The position numbers and the translations under genes are program-made. The notes beneath the pieces were generated by a model. It saw only the letters and a program-made list of their open reading frames with translations. It searched no databases and was not told the origin of the DNA. DNA of 11,250 nt from an uncultured Porphyromonadaceae bacterium (GTDB taxonomy: Bacteria; Bacteroidota; Bacteroidia; Bacteroidales; Muribaculaceae), in contig CABUVO010000059.1 of the NCBI GenBank assembly GCA_902495075.1, positions 1-11,250 of the forward strand. Reading direction: 5' to 3'. Numbering within the stretch: the first letter of the stretch is position 1; the number at the start of each line of letters is the position of its first letter. Shown here piece after piece: positions 1 to 8,589 of this stretch.

Positions 1-32
1 ATAGTGTCTTTATCTATGAGTTCTATCAATTC

Positions 33-78
33 AAGGAGTGTTTAGGTGTGTTTTTTCTCATTACACTTAACACTCCTT
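33..78. terminator. Long stem-loop, probable terminator of an upstream gene
   Basis: A perfect 10-bp inverted repeat, AAGGAGTGTT (33-42) with AACACTCCTT (69-78), continues inward after one bulged T with about seven more pairs, two of them G-T (44-50 with 62-68). The loop is T-rich (51-61). The 3' flank is AT-rich (ATTGTATTTTG), which would suit a + strand terminator for a gene left of the window. No gene is visible in 1-204. Confidence 0.55.
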
Positions 79-133
79 ATTGTATTTTGTATGTTTAATA
101 TAAGTCAAGATGACTTCAGGTTCTAAAAATTTA

Positions 134-161
134 AAAGATTGTAAGCTTTATGGCAATCTTT
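134..161. terminator. Stem-loop before the pseudouridine synthase gene
   Basis: AAAGATTG (134-141) pairs perfectly with CAATCTTT (154-161) around a 12-nt loop, followed by ATTAATTTT. The stem is A/T-rich and ends 43 bases before the ATG at 205. It could be a second weak terminator or a leader stem-loop of the next gene. Nothing in the sequence chooses between the two. Confidence 0.35.
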
Positions 162-204
162 ATTAATTTTACCATAAAATTTCAATTGAGAAGCGATATT
201 GAAT

Positions 205-1827
205 ATGAACAATCCGTTTGAGTATACGCCGGAGGAGGCATGTGATGAGGCATTCAAGGATCTGGTTGTCAGGGTGGAGGCAATGAAGAAGAGTAAGAAT
301 CCTGATGACGTTAACTTCTGTCGAGAACTTGAGGAGGGGAAAATGCTGGGAGTGCTGATTGCTGCGGATTCTTGCGGTGGACGGCATACGCTATATGCCT
401 TTTCTGGACAATTGGGAGATGGAGGGTTTTATCATCCCGGTTTTGTGGAGCCAGTGTTCGATTATCTTAAGCCTGATGGCTATTTCAAGACAAAGGAAGC
501 TGATATTTCGCGTCAAAACATTGAAATTGCTAAGTTTGAAGAAGACGATTTAGCGAATATAAAGGAAGGCTATGAGCGAATCAAGGAGAAACTGAATGCA
601 GAAGTTGCAGATTATAAAGAGAGGTGTCGCTTGTCGAAAATGAGAAGAGATGCCAAACGGGAATCTGGCGTTTGCAATGCAGAAGAATTGGCAGCCATGA
701 TACGTCAGAGTCAATTTGAAAAAGCTGAACTTCATCGGCTAAAAAAGAGATTGGCAACAATACTCGAACCTTATGCCGTCAAACTGAAGGATGCTCGTGC
801 GCGTCTCGATGCTCTGAAAGAAAAGAGACGTTCGGATTCAGAAGCCCTCCAGACATGGCTCTTCACAAATTTCAGATTACTTAATGCCCGTGGTGAAAGC
901 AGAAGCCTGAGTGAGATTTTCGCTGATACTTCTGTCGGTATCCCACCTTCCGGTTCCGGGGAGTGTTGCGCTCCTAAGCTATTGCAGGCAGCATATTTGC
1001 GAGGCTTGCAACCTGTGTCAATGGCAGAATATTGGTATGGCAAGCCGAAGGCGGGGGAGGTGAGAAGGCATGGCGATCATTATCCTGCGTGCAGAGGTAA
1101 ATGCCTGCCTGTGCTTGGCTGGATGTTGCAGGGGCTACCGGTGGATCCTCCACTCAATGGAGACAGCCAACTGAGCGCAGTTCCGAATCCGGAAATCATT
1201 TATGAGAATAAGTGTTTTTGTGTTGTCAACAAGCCATCGGGGATGCTGTCTGTGCCGGGCAAAGGCTCTGATGTTTCCGTGCAACAATGGCTGATGGATA
1301 AATATGGGGATGACCGATATGTTAAAGTGGCTCATCGTCTTGATCAAGATACATCCGGACTGATTATCGCAACTTTCGGACAGCAATCTTTCAAGGTCAT
1401 GCAGTCTCTTTTTGCCACGCGACGAGTGAAAAAGACTTATGTCGCGGAACTTGAAGGAGACTATGAATCACGAGGTATTTCCCGGCAGGGATGTATCGAA
1501 CTGCCTCTTTCTCCCGATTGGCTTGACCGTCCGCGGCAGCGTGTTGACTTCGAAGGAGGGAAGAACGCTGTGACAGATTATGAATTCACCGGCATCGCAG
1601 AAGGTCGCAGTCGGGTGAAGTTTAGTCCGTACACCGGGCGCACTCATCAGTTGCGAGTGCATGCGGCTTCGGAAAAGGGTCTTGGAATGCCTATCGTTGG
1701 CGATCGTCTCTATGGTAGTCGTGTGGGACGAGACTCGATGCGTCTTTTACTCCATGCTGAGAAGATAGAATTTACATTCCCAGTGGATGGGACCCACTAT
1801 ATCTTCGAATCTCCTGCGCCATTCTGA
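205..1827 (+). CDS. RluA-family RNA pseudouridine synthase with long N-terminal region
   Basis: Isomerises specific uridines in rRNA or tRNA to pseudouridine in the cytoplasm. The catalytic domain is in the C-terminal third: a VNKPSGM segment near residue 340, the HRLD motif at 377-380 with the presumed catalytic Asp380, and a GRTHQLRVH segment typical of the family near the C-terminus. The first 320 residues are unlike E. coli RluA or TruC. They hold a Gly-rich start and a charged, probably coiled-coil stretch at about 110-215. RluA-type synthases of about 540 residues with such an extension are, to my knowledge, common in Bacteroidales. I chose ATG 205; a TTG two codons upstream (199) is in frame but less likely. 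The substrate position is unknown. The next gene is 146 bases downstream with its own promoter-like site, so they need not be co-transcribed. Confidence 0.88.
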   Translation: MNNPFEYTPEEACDEAFKDLVVRVEAMKKSKNPDDVNFCRELEEGKMLGVLIAADSCGGRHTLYAFSGQLGDGGFYHPGFVEPVFDYLKPDGYFKTKEADISRQNIEIAKFEEDDLANIKEGYERIKEKLNAEVADYKERCRLSKMRRDAKRESGVCNAEELAAMIRQSQFEKAELHRLKKRLATILEPYAVKLKDARARLDALKEKRRSDSEALQTWLFTNFRLLNARGESRSLSEIFADTSVGIPPSGSGECCAPKLLQAAYLRGLQPVSMAEYWYGKPKAGEVRRHGDHYPACRGKCLPVLGWMLQGLPVDPPLNGDSQLSAVPNPEIIYENKCFCVVNKPSGMLSVPGKGSDVSVQQWLMDKYGDDRYVKVAHRLDQDTSGLIIATFGQQSFKVMQSLFATRRVKKTYVAELEGDYESRGISRQGCIELPLSPDWLDRPRQRVDFEGGKNAVTDYEFTGIAEGRSRVKFSPYTGRTHQLRVHAASEKGLGMPIVGDRLYGSRVGRDSMRLLLHAEKIEFTFPVDGTHYIFESPAPF

Positions 1828-1858
1828 TAAAATTGTGGTGAGTTCGGAAAATTATAGT

Positions 1859-1866
1859 TATATTTG
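1859..1866 (+). promoter_or_regulatory. Bacteroidetes -7 element upstream of the deaminase fusion gene
   Basis: TATATTTG matches the Bacteroidetes -7 consensus TAnnTTTG. The nearest TTG upstream (1833-1835) is 23 bases away, slightly more than the usual 19-21, so the -33 box is imperfect. A start near 1873 would give a leader of about 100 bases before ATG 1974. Confidence 0.4.
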
Positions 1867-1973
1867 CGGAGGATATCCAGTATGACTGACGCATATTGTG
1901 TATTCTAATTCCATGAAAAATGACGGTGCTTGTGTGGCCTCGCCTGATATGTGTTTTTATAACTTCTCAACGT

Positions 1974-4289
1974 ATGGATACGATTTTTAGCAACGTAGAA
2001 AAATTTTACAACAACGGCACTGTGCATCGATTTCACACCAATGTGCCGTATATCACGGTTGACAATTTCCCGAAATTAGGCAAATTGGCTGCTATGAGAT
2101 TCCTTGAATGGGTCAATGACAATCCTGAGGGCGTGATTAGTCTGCCCACTGGTAAGACCCCGGAGTATTTCATTGAATGGGTGAGACGCACGCTTAATGG
2201 CTGGGATAGCGAAGCCGGATGTCGGATGCGGGAGGAGAGCGGTCTGTTGATTGACAAAAAACCGGAACTCAGGGGACTACGTTTTGTGCAGATCGACGAG
2301 TTCTATCCAATCGATCCGAGGCAGCACAATAGTTTTTATAACTACGTGCAGAAATATTATATCCGTGATTTCGGACTGGATCCTGCAAGAGGACAGTTTA
2401 TAAACAGCAACGAGATTCCGCTTGCTGGCGGTCGTATGTTTGCAGAAGTATTCCCTGATGGCACGGTGGATCTCGGACTCCGATACAGAGAGCCTAAAAA
2501 CCGGATGGGGGAGGTGCAGCAGCGGTCGATATTCATGATCGACGACTGGTGTGCTGAATATGAGCAACGCGTCCGCGACATGGGCGGTATCGGTTTCTTT
2601 CTGGGAGGCATCGGACCGGATGGTCATATTGCGTTCAACACACGCGGAAGCGATCCTCATTCAACAACGCGACTTACTCACACCAATTTCGAGACGCAGG
2701 CAGCGGCTGCCGGCGACTTGGGTGGCATAGAAGTGTCGCGTACAAAGCCGGTCATTACGATAGGTCTTGACACTATAACCTACAACAAGGATTGTGTGGC
2801 GATAATCTTTGCAGCAGGAGAGGCGAAGGCGGGAGTCGTAGCCGATGCTTTAGAGAAAAAGCCATCTAATCTCTATCCCGCCTCAGTTCTTTCGAAGCTG
2901 CCCAATGCACGCTTCTACCTCACCCGAGGGGCGGCATCGATGCTTCATGAATCTGTGTATGAATATTATACCGGTACGCCATGGACGCAGGAGAAGACCG
3001 ACCGGGCGGTACTCGATTATTGTAACAGAGTCGGAAAATACGGAGACAAAGTTACTGCCGACGAATTGCGCAGCGATGAGTATTGCAGCATGATACCGGA
3101 TTTAAACGAGAACACGGTGCAGTCTGTCATAGACTCGCTTGAGCACAAGATAGCACTGGGTACGTCATCGTGGAGCAACCAGATGTTTTTCCATACCGGT
3201 CCGCATCACGATGACATAATGCTCGGTTTCCTGCCGCATATCCACCGTATCTCACGCAACGAGACCAACAAGTCACACTTTGCAGTGATGACATCCGGTT
3301 TCAATGCCGTTACTAACACATTCCTTGTCAATGCCCTGACCGATACGCTGCGCTTTATCGAGGAGGGTCGTATACAGATGCTATCATACCCTGACTTCTT
3401 TGAAAAGGGTTATAAGGAAAAGCGAGACAAAGACACCTACCACTGTCTTATCCATGTAGCCTCCGGCAACACGGAAGAGCGGAAGCGCGGTTTTGCCCAC
3501 CGTCTGGTGCGCGACTTCATCGAGATATGGGGTGTTGACAGCATAGAGGCGTTGAAGACGAAGATACGTGAAGTCATAGACGAAACGCGCAATAGCTACG
3601 CGGGAGAGAAGATGTCGGCGGAAATACGTCTGCTGAAAGGGATGATCCGGGAGTTTGAGGAAGAGAGGGTATGGGGATTCTTCGGAATCGAGAGTAGCAA
3701 CATCCATCATCTTCGTTTAGGATTCTATACAGGCGACATCTTCACACAGCAGCCTACGCGCGACCGCGATGTGCTGCCGGTGCTTGAGCAGCTGCGCAAG
3801 ATACATCCTACAGTCATCAGCCTTGCTTTCGACCCGGAAGGGAGTGGTCCCGACACGCATTATAAGGTTCTGCAGACCATCGCCGAGGCAGTGCGCGAAT
3901 GGAGTGAGGAGGAAGATCTGAGTGAATTGAAGATATGGGGCTATCGTAATGTCTGGTTCCGTTTCCTGCCTTCGGAAGCCACGCATATTGTTCCGGTGTC
4001 GCTCAATGCCATGGGAGTTTTTGACAATGCCTTCAGCAACTGCTATGCCAGTCAGGTCGATGCTTCGTTCCCGAGCTATATGCTTGATGGCAAGTTCAGT
4101 GACCTTGCCAAACGTATATGGGTTGATCAGCTGTCGCAGGTTCAGCACGTGCTCGGCAAACCGTTCTTCTATCAGAACGCCAGCCCGCGAATCCGCACCA
4201 CGCATGGACTCCTCTTCTTCAAAGAGATGACCGTCAGCGAATTCCTCAACTCCGCCCGCGATCTCCAGAAGTCGGTCGGCGGCGACTGA
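1974..4289 (+). CDS. Glucosamine-6-phosphate deaminase (NagB-like) fused to PIG-L deacetylase domain
   Basis: The N-terminal part (about 1-350) is a NagB-type deaminase, which converts glucosamine-6-phosphate to fructose-6-phosphate and ammonia. It shows a phosphate-binding SLPTGKTPE stretch, IDEF at 107-110, and GPDGHIAFN with Asp216 and His218 matching the catalytic Asp and His of E. coli NagB. The C-terminal part (from about 400) has PHHDD at 410-414, the zinc-binding signature of PIG-L/GlcNAc deacetylases, and a later DPEGSGPDTHYK segment fitting the second metal-site region. Such a fusion could join N-deacetylation of an amino sugar to deamination. I chose ATG 1974 because the frame upstream to 1920 encodes residues (VWPRLICVFITS) unlike the family start. 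It is complete, with no frameshift. The architecture is familiar in Bacteroidetes; the exact substrate of the second domain is unproven. Confidence 0.88.
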   Translation: MDTIFSNVEKFYNNGTVHRFHTNVPYITVDNFPKLGKLAAMRFLEWVNDNPEGVISLPTGKTPEYFIEWVRRTLNGWDSEAGCRMREESGLLIDKKPELRGLRFVQIDEFYPIDPRQHNSFYNYVQKYYIRDFGLDPARGQFINSNEIPLAGGRMFAEVFPDGTVDLGLRYREPKNRMGEVQQRSIFMIDDWCAEYEQRVRDMGGIGFFLGGIGPDGHIAFNTRGSDPHSTTRLTHTNFETQAAAAGDLGGIEVSRTKPVITIGLDTITYNKDCVAIIFAAGEAKAGVVADALEKKPSNLYPASVLSKLPNARFYLTRGAASMLHESVYEYYTGTPWTQEKTDRAVLDYCNRVGKYGDKVTADELRSDEYCSMIPDLNENTVQSVIDSLEHKIALGTSSWSNQMFFHTGPHHDDIMLGFLPHIHRISRNETNKSHFAVMTSGFNAVTNTFLVNALTDTLRFIEEGRIQMLSYPDFFEKGYKEKRDKDTYHCLIHVASGNTEERKRGFAHRLVRDFIEIWGVDSIEALKTKIREVIDETRNSYAGEKMSAEIRLLKGMIREFEEERVWGFFGIESSNIHHLRLGFYTGDIFTQQPTRDRDVLPVLEQLRKIHPTVISLAFDPEGSGPDTHYKVLQTIAEAVREWSEEEDLSELKIWGYRNVWFRFLPSEATHIVPVSLNAMGVFDNAFSNCYASQVDASFPSYMLDGKFSDLAKRIWVDQLSQVQHVLGKPFFYQNASPRIRTTHGLLFFKEMTVSEFLNSARDLQKSVGGD

Positions 4290-4345
4290 CATGAACCATC
4301 GACAACAGGTCAAGGATTAATTTAACAGCTTCTAATAGAATTTCA

Positions 4346-5299
4346 ATGAGCGCAAACAGTAACAACCAAGGCAGAGCATATGAATTTATATGCTTGCAAT
4401 CTCTTTATTCTGCAATAGCAGCAATAAGACCCGTAGAGATTGTAAGAAACAGCAGTTATATGGCTGCAAAATCTGCCTGGACATCTCTGGATCCCAACAG
4501 TCAGAAAATATATGAGATGAGTGCAAAATCTACTATCGGGGTCTTGTTTGCTATGGAACCCAATATTGTGGAGCAAACCGATGATGTCTTAAAGATTTAT
4601 ATTCAGTCGGATAAACACGGCGAGGATGCTGATGTACGCGACATTATTATAGAGCGATCAGACATTGTATGGGAGATAGGTCTTAGCATAAAACACAATC
4701 ACCTTGCCGTTAAACATAGTCGTCTGTCTAAAGATATAGACTTTGGAGAAAAGTGGTATGGAGTAAAATGTTCTCCGCAATATTGGAATGATGTGGATCC
4801 GGTCTTTTCTTTTCTGTCAGAAGAGAAAGAGAAGGGCACATATTTCCGAAATTTGCGTTCAAAGGCAGATCAAGTGTATGTTCCGCTCCTGAATGCTTTT
4901 ATGAAGGAAATAAAGATGGCTATTCAGAAGGATAAAAGTGTGCCTCGGAAACTTGTGGAGTATCTGTTGAGTAAGTACGATTTCTATAAAGTGGTCAGCC
5001 TTGACAGTCAGCGAATCACCGCTATCCAGTCATTCAATATGTATGGCACATTGAATAAGGCAAGCAGAGTTAAAGAGCCTGAGATAAGTGTGCCTCGGAT
5101 TGAATTACCCAAGGAGCTGCTGTACATTGGATTTAAAAAATCAAGCAAAACTACTGTATTGATTTGTTTTGACAACGGATGGCAGTTTTCTTTCCGTATT
5201 CATAATGCAGAAGGAAAGGTCAACACATCGTTGAAGTTTGATATTCGAATCGTAGGGATGCCTACAGATATCAGCTTGACGATTAAATGTAAATGGTAA
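4346..5299 (+). CDS. HaeIII-family type II restriction endonuclease (GGCC predicted)
   Basis: Predicted type II endonuclease cutting unmethylated GGCC. The 317-residue protein resembles HaeIII along its length as far as I recall that sequence: the N-terminal SNNQGRAYE segment, the MEPNIVE stretch near 70, the DVRDIII segment near 97, and the core WEIGLSIKHNHLAVKHSR (about 109-126), ending with GWQFSFRIHNA. Asp97 or Asp99 with Glu110 and Lys116 are candidates for a metal-dependent nuclease centre; I cannot confirm them here. It is first in the operon, and its stop is only 3 bases before the methyltransferase start. Its AT-rich composition contrasts with the preceding core gene and suggests acquisition by transfer. 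I see no TAnnTTTG promoter in the 56-base gap upstream and no controller-protein gene. Confidence 0.9.
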   Translation: MSANSNNQGRAYEFICLQSLYSAIAAIRPVEIVRNSSYMAAKSAWTSLDPNSQKIYEMSAKSTIGVLFAMEPNIVEQTDDVLKIYIQSDKHGEDADVRDIIIERSDIVWEIGLSIKHNHLAVKHSRLSKDIDFGEKWYGVKCSPQYWNDVDPVFSFLSEEKEKGTYFRNLRSKADQVYVPLLNAFMKEIKMAIQKDKSVPRKLVEYLLSKYDFYKVVSLDSQRITAIQSFNMYGTLNKASRVKEPEISVPRIELPKELLYIGFKKSSKTTVLICFDNGWQFSFRIHNAEGKVNTSLKFDIRIVGMPTDISLTIKCKW

Positions 5300-5302
5300 G
5301 AA

Positions 5303-6316
5303 ATGCGGTTAATAAGTCTTTTTTCAGGAGCAGGAGGGCTTGATCTTGGTTTTCATAATGCAGGCTTTCACACAGTAGCGGCAAATGAATATGATAAGAA
5401 AATCTGCCCGACGTTCAGGGCTAATTTCCCGGACGTAAACCTGATTGAAGGTGATATACGCAATATATCATCTGATAGGTTTCCAGATAATATAGTAGGG
5501 ATTATCGGAGGCCCACCATGTCAGTCATGGAGTGAGGCTGGGACATTAAAGGGTATTGAGGACGCTCGCGGACAGTTGTTTTACGAATATATCCGAATAC
5601 TCCGGGATAAAAAACCGTTATTTTTTGTAGCAGAAAATGTCTCGGGAATGCTTGCCAAACGTCATGCGATGGCAGTTAGAGGATTCATGGAACTCTTCGA
5701 CGAAGCCGGTTATGATGTGAATCTCAAGATGCTTAATGCTAATGATTTTGATGTTCCTGAGGATCGCGACCGGGTATTTTATATTGGATTCAGAAAAGAT
5801 TTAGGTATCCATGATTATACCTATCCGCTACCATTGAGACATAAACCTACACTACGTGAGGCAATATGGGATTTACAAGAAACAGCCATCCCGGCTCGCG
5901 AAAAGAATCATACTAATGGCGATTCTTGCTTAATTCCGAATAATGAGTATTTTGTAGGTGCTTACTCGCCGATATTTATGTCTCGTAATCGGGTGAGATC
6001 GTGGGATGAACCGGGATTTACTGTTCAGGCGAGTGGGAGACAATGCCAATTGCATCCTCAAGCGCCAAAGATGGAGAAGATAGAAAAAAATCTTCAGCGG
6101 TTTGTTCCTGGTTCAGAGCATTTATATCGTCGTATGACGGTGCGTGAAGTGGCACGTGTTCAAAGTTTTCCCGATGATTTCGTTTTTCTTTATGAAGATA
6201 TAAACATGGGTTATAAGATGATTGGAAATGCAGTACCCGTCAATCTTGCATATCATGTGGCAAGAAGTATTATTGATGCGTTGGAACGTCATGGAATAGA
6301 TCTAAATAATCTATGA
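5303..6316 (+). CDS. HaeIII-like DNA (cytosine-5)-methyltransferase (GGCC predicted)
   Basis: Transfers a methyl group from S-adenosylmethionine to C5 of cytosine, protecting host GGCC sites from the adjacent endonuclease. Motifs in order: SAM-binding FSGAGGLDLGF (7-17), PPCQSW with catalytic Cys73, ENV at 111-113, EDRDRVFYIG near 153-162, target-recognition segment FTVQASGRQCQLHPQAP, then REVARVQSFPDDF and GNAVPV. The recognition segment is, from memory, nearly the one in M.HaeIII, the best argument for GGCC. At 337 residues it has the usual single-domain length. It follows the endonuclease by 3 bases, and its stop overlaps the next start (ATGA), so the three genes are surely one transcript. 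A GGCC site, one of only two in the window, lies at 5510-5513 in the codons of its own catalytic GGPPC motif. Confidence 0.93.
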   Translation: MRLISLFSGAGGLDLGFHNAGFHTVAANEYDKKICPTFRANFPDVNLIEGDIRNISSDRFPDNIVGIIGGPPCQSWSEAGTLKGIEDARGQLFYEYIRILRDKKPLFFVAENVSGMLAKRHAMAVRGFMELFDEAGYDVNLKMLNANDFDVPEDRDRVFYIGFRKDLGIHDYTYPLPLRHKPTLREAIWDLQETAIPAREKNHTNGDSCLIPNNEYFVGAYSPIFMSRNRVRSWDEPGFTVQASGRQCQLHPQAPKMEKIEKNLQRFVPGSEHLYRRMTVREVARVQSFPDDFVFLYEDINMGYKMIGNAVPVNLAYHVARSIIDALERHGIDLNNL

Positions 6317-7812
6317 AAATAGTCTCACTTTTTGCAGGATGCGGAGGCTTGGATTTAGGATTTGAGCAGGCTGGTTTTGATGTAATCTGGGCTAATGAGT
6401 ATGATGAAACAATACACGAAACGTATCGGCTCAATCATCCTAAGACTATTCTTGACACACGGGATATTCGAACTCTAAAAGGAGGGGATATCCCTGATTG
6501 TGATGGCATAATAGGAGGACCGCCGTGTCAGGCATGGAGTGAAGGGGGTAAGCAATTGGGAATAAAAGATCCGAGGGGTCAACTATTCCTTGATTTTATT
6601 CGCATTGTAAGGGAAAAGAAACCCAAATTTTTTCTAATTGAAAATGTGCAAGGTATTCTACATGAAAAACACAGTGAGTCATTGAAATTATTTTTGAATT
6701 CTCTTAGAGATGACGGATATAGGATATTTCATGAGTTGTTGAATGCTTCTGATTATCGTATTCCACAGGATAGGTTTCGTGTGTTTTTTATCGGAATCCG
6801 TAATGATTTGAATAAGAAATATGTGTTTCCAGATGCAACTACAACTGTACCCATCACTCTGCGACAAGCTATTGGAGACATAGTAGAGGCGCCAAGTTTA
6901 TTTGATAACACCAAGATAACAATAGGTAATAAGTTTCGAAGGAATCACGATGTTTATGTAGGACCTTTCGATATTAAATACATGTCCCGTAATCGAGTTC
7001 GCGGTTGGAATGAAACGTCTTTTACCATACAAGCGCAGGCTCGTAATGCTCCAATCCATCCGCAGGCACCGAAAATGACTCATGTAAATTCAAACTTGTA
7101 CCAGTTTGTGAGAGGATATGAACATCTGTATCGGCGGCTGAGTGTGAGAGAATGTGCCAGGATTCAAACGTTTCCGGATAATTTCTGTTTTATATATGAT
7201 CGTGTGGAAAACGGCTACAAGATGGTTGGTAATGCTGTCCCTCCTCGTTTAGCCTGGAATTTGGCACAGCAAATGAAACGCACATTTGCTGAAGAATTTG
7301 ATATAAGCAATGGGAATAACAATATTTCCGTTGTTGGAATTAAGTCGATATTAAGACGCCTGGATATAAGTGAAGTTAAAGAGAAATATTTGCAGAATAT
7401 TATTGTCAACAATGATAATGTAGATAATTTAACAGAATTGGCTTGTTCTAAAAGAGTGCTTATCGGCTTTGTAAAACCAGACAATGTTGATCCATATATG
7501 CGCCAAGAGGCGAAAATATACTATGCCGGCAAACATTTTCCGGAAGGAATTGAATTGGATAGCTTATATTATTTTATGCCGTATATCAAGGGAAAAGGAG
7601 TGAAGGATTTGTATGTGATCAGGATTGTGAGAGTCGGATCAAAGCATGAAGTGCATCCAAGTTGTGGAACAGAGGATTTTCGTTTGATCTTCGAAATAGA
7701 ATTCGTAAAAGAGTTATATCCTGATTATAAGCCTATTCATTTGAACATTTGGCATACCTTTTCTTACACTACTCTTGGTGAATTATTGAAAATCAAAGAA
7801 GTGGATGATTGA
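6313..7812 (+). CDS. Second m5C methyltransferase with a 165-residue C-terminal extension
   Basis: A cytosine-5 DNA methyltransferase related to its neighbour: FAGCGGLDLGF (7-17), PPCQAW with catalytic Cys72, ENV at 110-112, QDRFRVFFIG near 152-161, RECARIQTFPDNF and GNAVPP near 306-311. All catalytic motifs are intact. The target-recognition segment differs (FTIQAQARNAPIHPQAP against FTVQASGRQCQLHPQAP), so the target may be different or relaxed. After about residue 335 a region absent from HaeIII-type enzymes runs to 499. It is rich in predicted strands and aromatic residues (SLYYFMPYIKGKG, DLYVIRIVRVG, NIWHTFSY) and has no obvious PD-(D/E)XK centre; a PUA/EVE-like reader fold is a guess. 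The start overlaps the upstream stop by 4 bases, implying translational coupling. Confidence 0.9.
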   Translation: MKIVSLFAGCGGLDLGFEQAGFDVIWANEYDETIHETYRLNHPKTILDTRDIRTLKGGDIPDCDGIIGGPPCQAWSEGGKQLGIKDPRGQLFLDFIRIVREKKPKFFLIENVQGILHEKHSESLKLFLNSLRDDGYRIFHELLNASDYRIPQDRFRVFFIGIRNDLNKKYVFPDATTTVPITLRQAIGDIVEAPSLFDNTKITIGNKFRRNHDVYVGPFDIKYMSRNRVRGWNETSFTIQAQARNAPIHPQAPKMTHVNSNLYQFVRGYEHLYRRLSVRECARIQTFPDNFCFIYDRVENGYKMVGNAVPPRLAWNLAQQMKRTFAEEFDISNGNNNISVVGIKSILRRLDISEVKEKYLQNIIVNNDNVDNLTELACSKRVLIGFVKPDNVDPYMRQEAKIYYAGKHFPEGIELDSLYYFMPYIKGKGVKDLYVIRIVRVGSKHEVHPSCGTEDFRLIFEIEFVKELYPDYKPIHLNIWHTFSYTTLGELLKIKEVDD

Positions 7813-7929
7813 AAGGAAGATACCATAAGAATATTAAATTGTATAGTTGAAAAATAATTAATTTTGAGTGAAGCAGAAGGGTTGTGTGTAGAAAATATAT
7901 TGAAACCTTTTGAGAAGTATAATTTTGAT

Positions 7930-8403
7930 ATGGAGGAGTTTGATAATATAGAGGATTTTGTGAAAGGGATGGCAGAAGAGTTGCTTACGGGGAGTCGTGT
8001 GTACTATGATCTCGACAAACTGCGATACTCTGCTGTGTTTATAGATTGGATACATGAATATGGGGAATACATTGATCTTGAAGATGATGAGTTTGAGAAA
8101 GTTGCAAAAGACTCCCATGACGATATGATCGATTTGGTAAGAGAAATCAGAGACGCGATTATGTTGTCCGATAATATTGAGGCTCCATTCTCATCTGTGA
8201 CATTTCGATGGAGGGAAGATTTTGTAGAAGTTCATCGGGATAATGCGCGATTTTTACCCCGGGCTGTCAGAGCCTTATCCGGCAAACATCCTTTCCGCTC
8301 TTTTAAAATGGCAGTATATGATCACGATCTGAAAAAGGAGTGGTTTGCCTTTGAATTGGATCGCATGAAAGAATACGTCCGGCATGAGTTGGGAATCAAT
8401 TGA
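7930..8403 (+). CDS. UPF0158 family protein of unknown function
   Basis: A 157-residue acidic cytoplasmic protein with no signal peptide or membrane segment. Its C-terminal segment (ALSGKHPFRSFKMAVYDHDL, then KEWFAFELDRMKEYV, about 115-150) fits the end of the UPF0158 family, where a Gly-x-x-(A/P)-F-R-x-F-K pattern is followed by a W-(Y/F)-x-F pattern. The family has no established role. I prefer ATG 7930; the frame is open back to 7858 and a TTG at 7864 would add 22 residues, but there is no ribosome site there. It lies 117 bases after the methyltransferase in the same direction with no clear terminator between, so it may be read from the same transcript. I would not claim it as part of the restriction system. 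Confidence 0.7.
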   Translation: MEEFDNIEDFVKGMAEELLTGSRVYYDLDKLRYSAVFIDWIHEYGEYIDLEDDEFEKVAKDSHDDMIDLVREIRDAIMLSDNIEAPFSSVTFRWREDFVEVHRDNARFLPRAVRALSGKHPFRSFKMAVYDHDLKKEWFAFELDRMKEYVRHELGIN

Positions 8404-8589
8404 TTGTCAATAGATAACTTCTTATACTCTCACTGATATGTATATTGCGTTAATTGCAATGACGATAATTCAGAATTGATACACCATTTATTACGGGCAT
8501 GTTTTCGCCGGAATATATGACCTTCTTCTCTCTGACTAATTCGGGAAATGTATTCTTAAAATTTTCTATATCTCAACGATCCGGACAAG

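Noticed and set aside
1920..1973. Upstream ATG (1920) as start of the deaminase fusion
   Set aside because: The added 18 residues do not look like the family, and ATG 1974 begins the family-like sequence.
3717..4313. A long minus-strand frame inside the deaminase fusion gene
   Set aside because: It is antisense to a well-supported domain of the plus-strand gene and shows no recognisable motif.
8404..8559. A terminator or attachment site between the UPF0158 gene and the MuF remnant
   Set aside because: Only a weak 5-bp stem (8444-8460) without a T-run and no clear direct repeat; nothing firm can be called.
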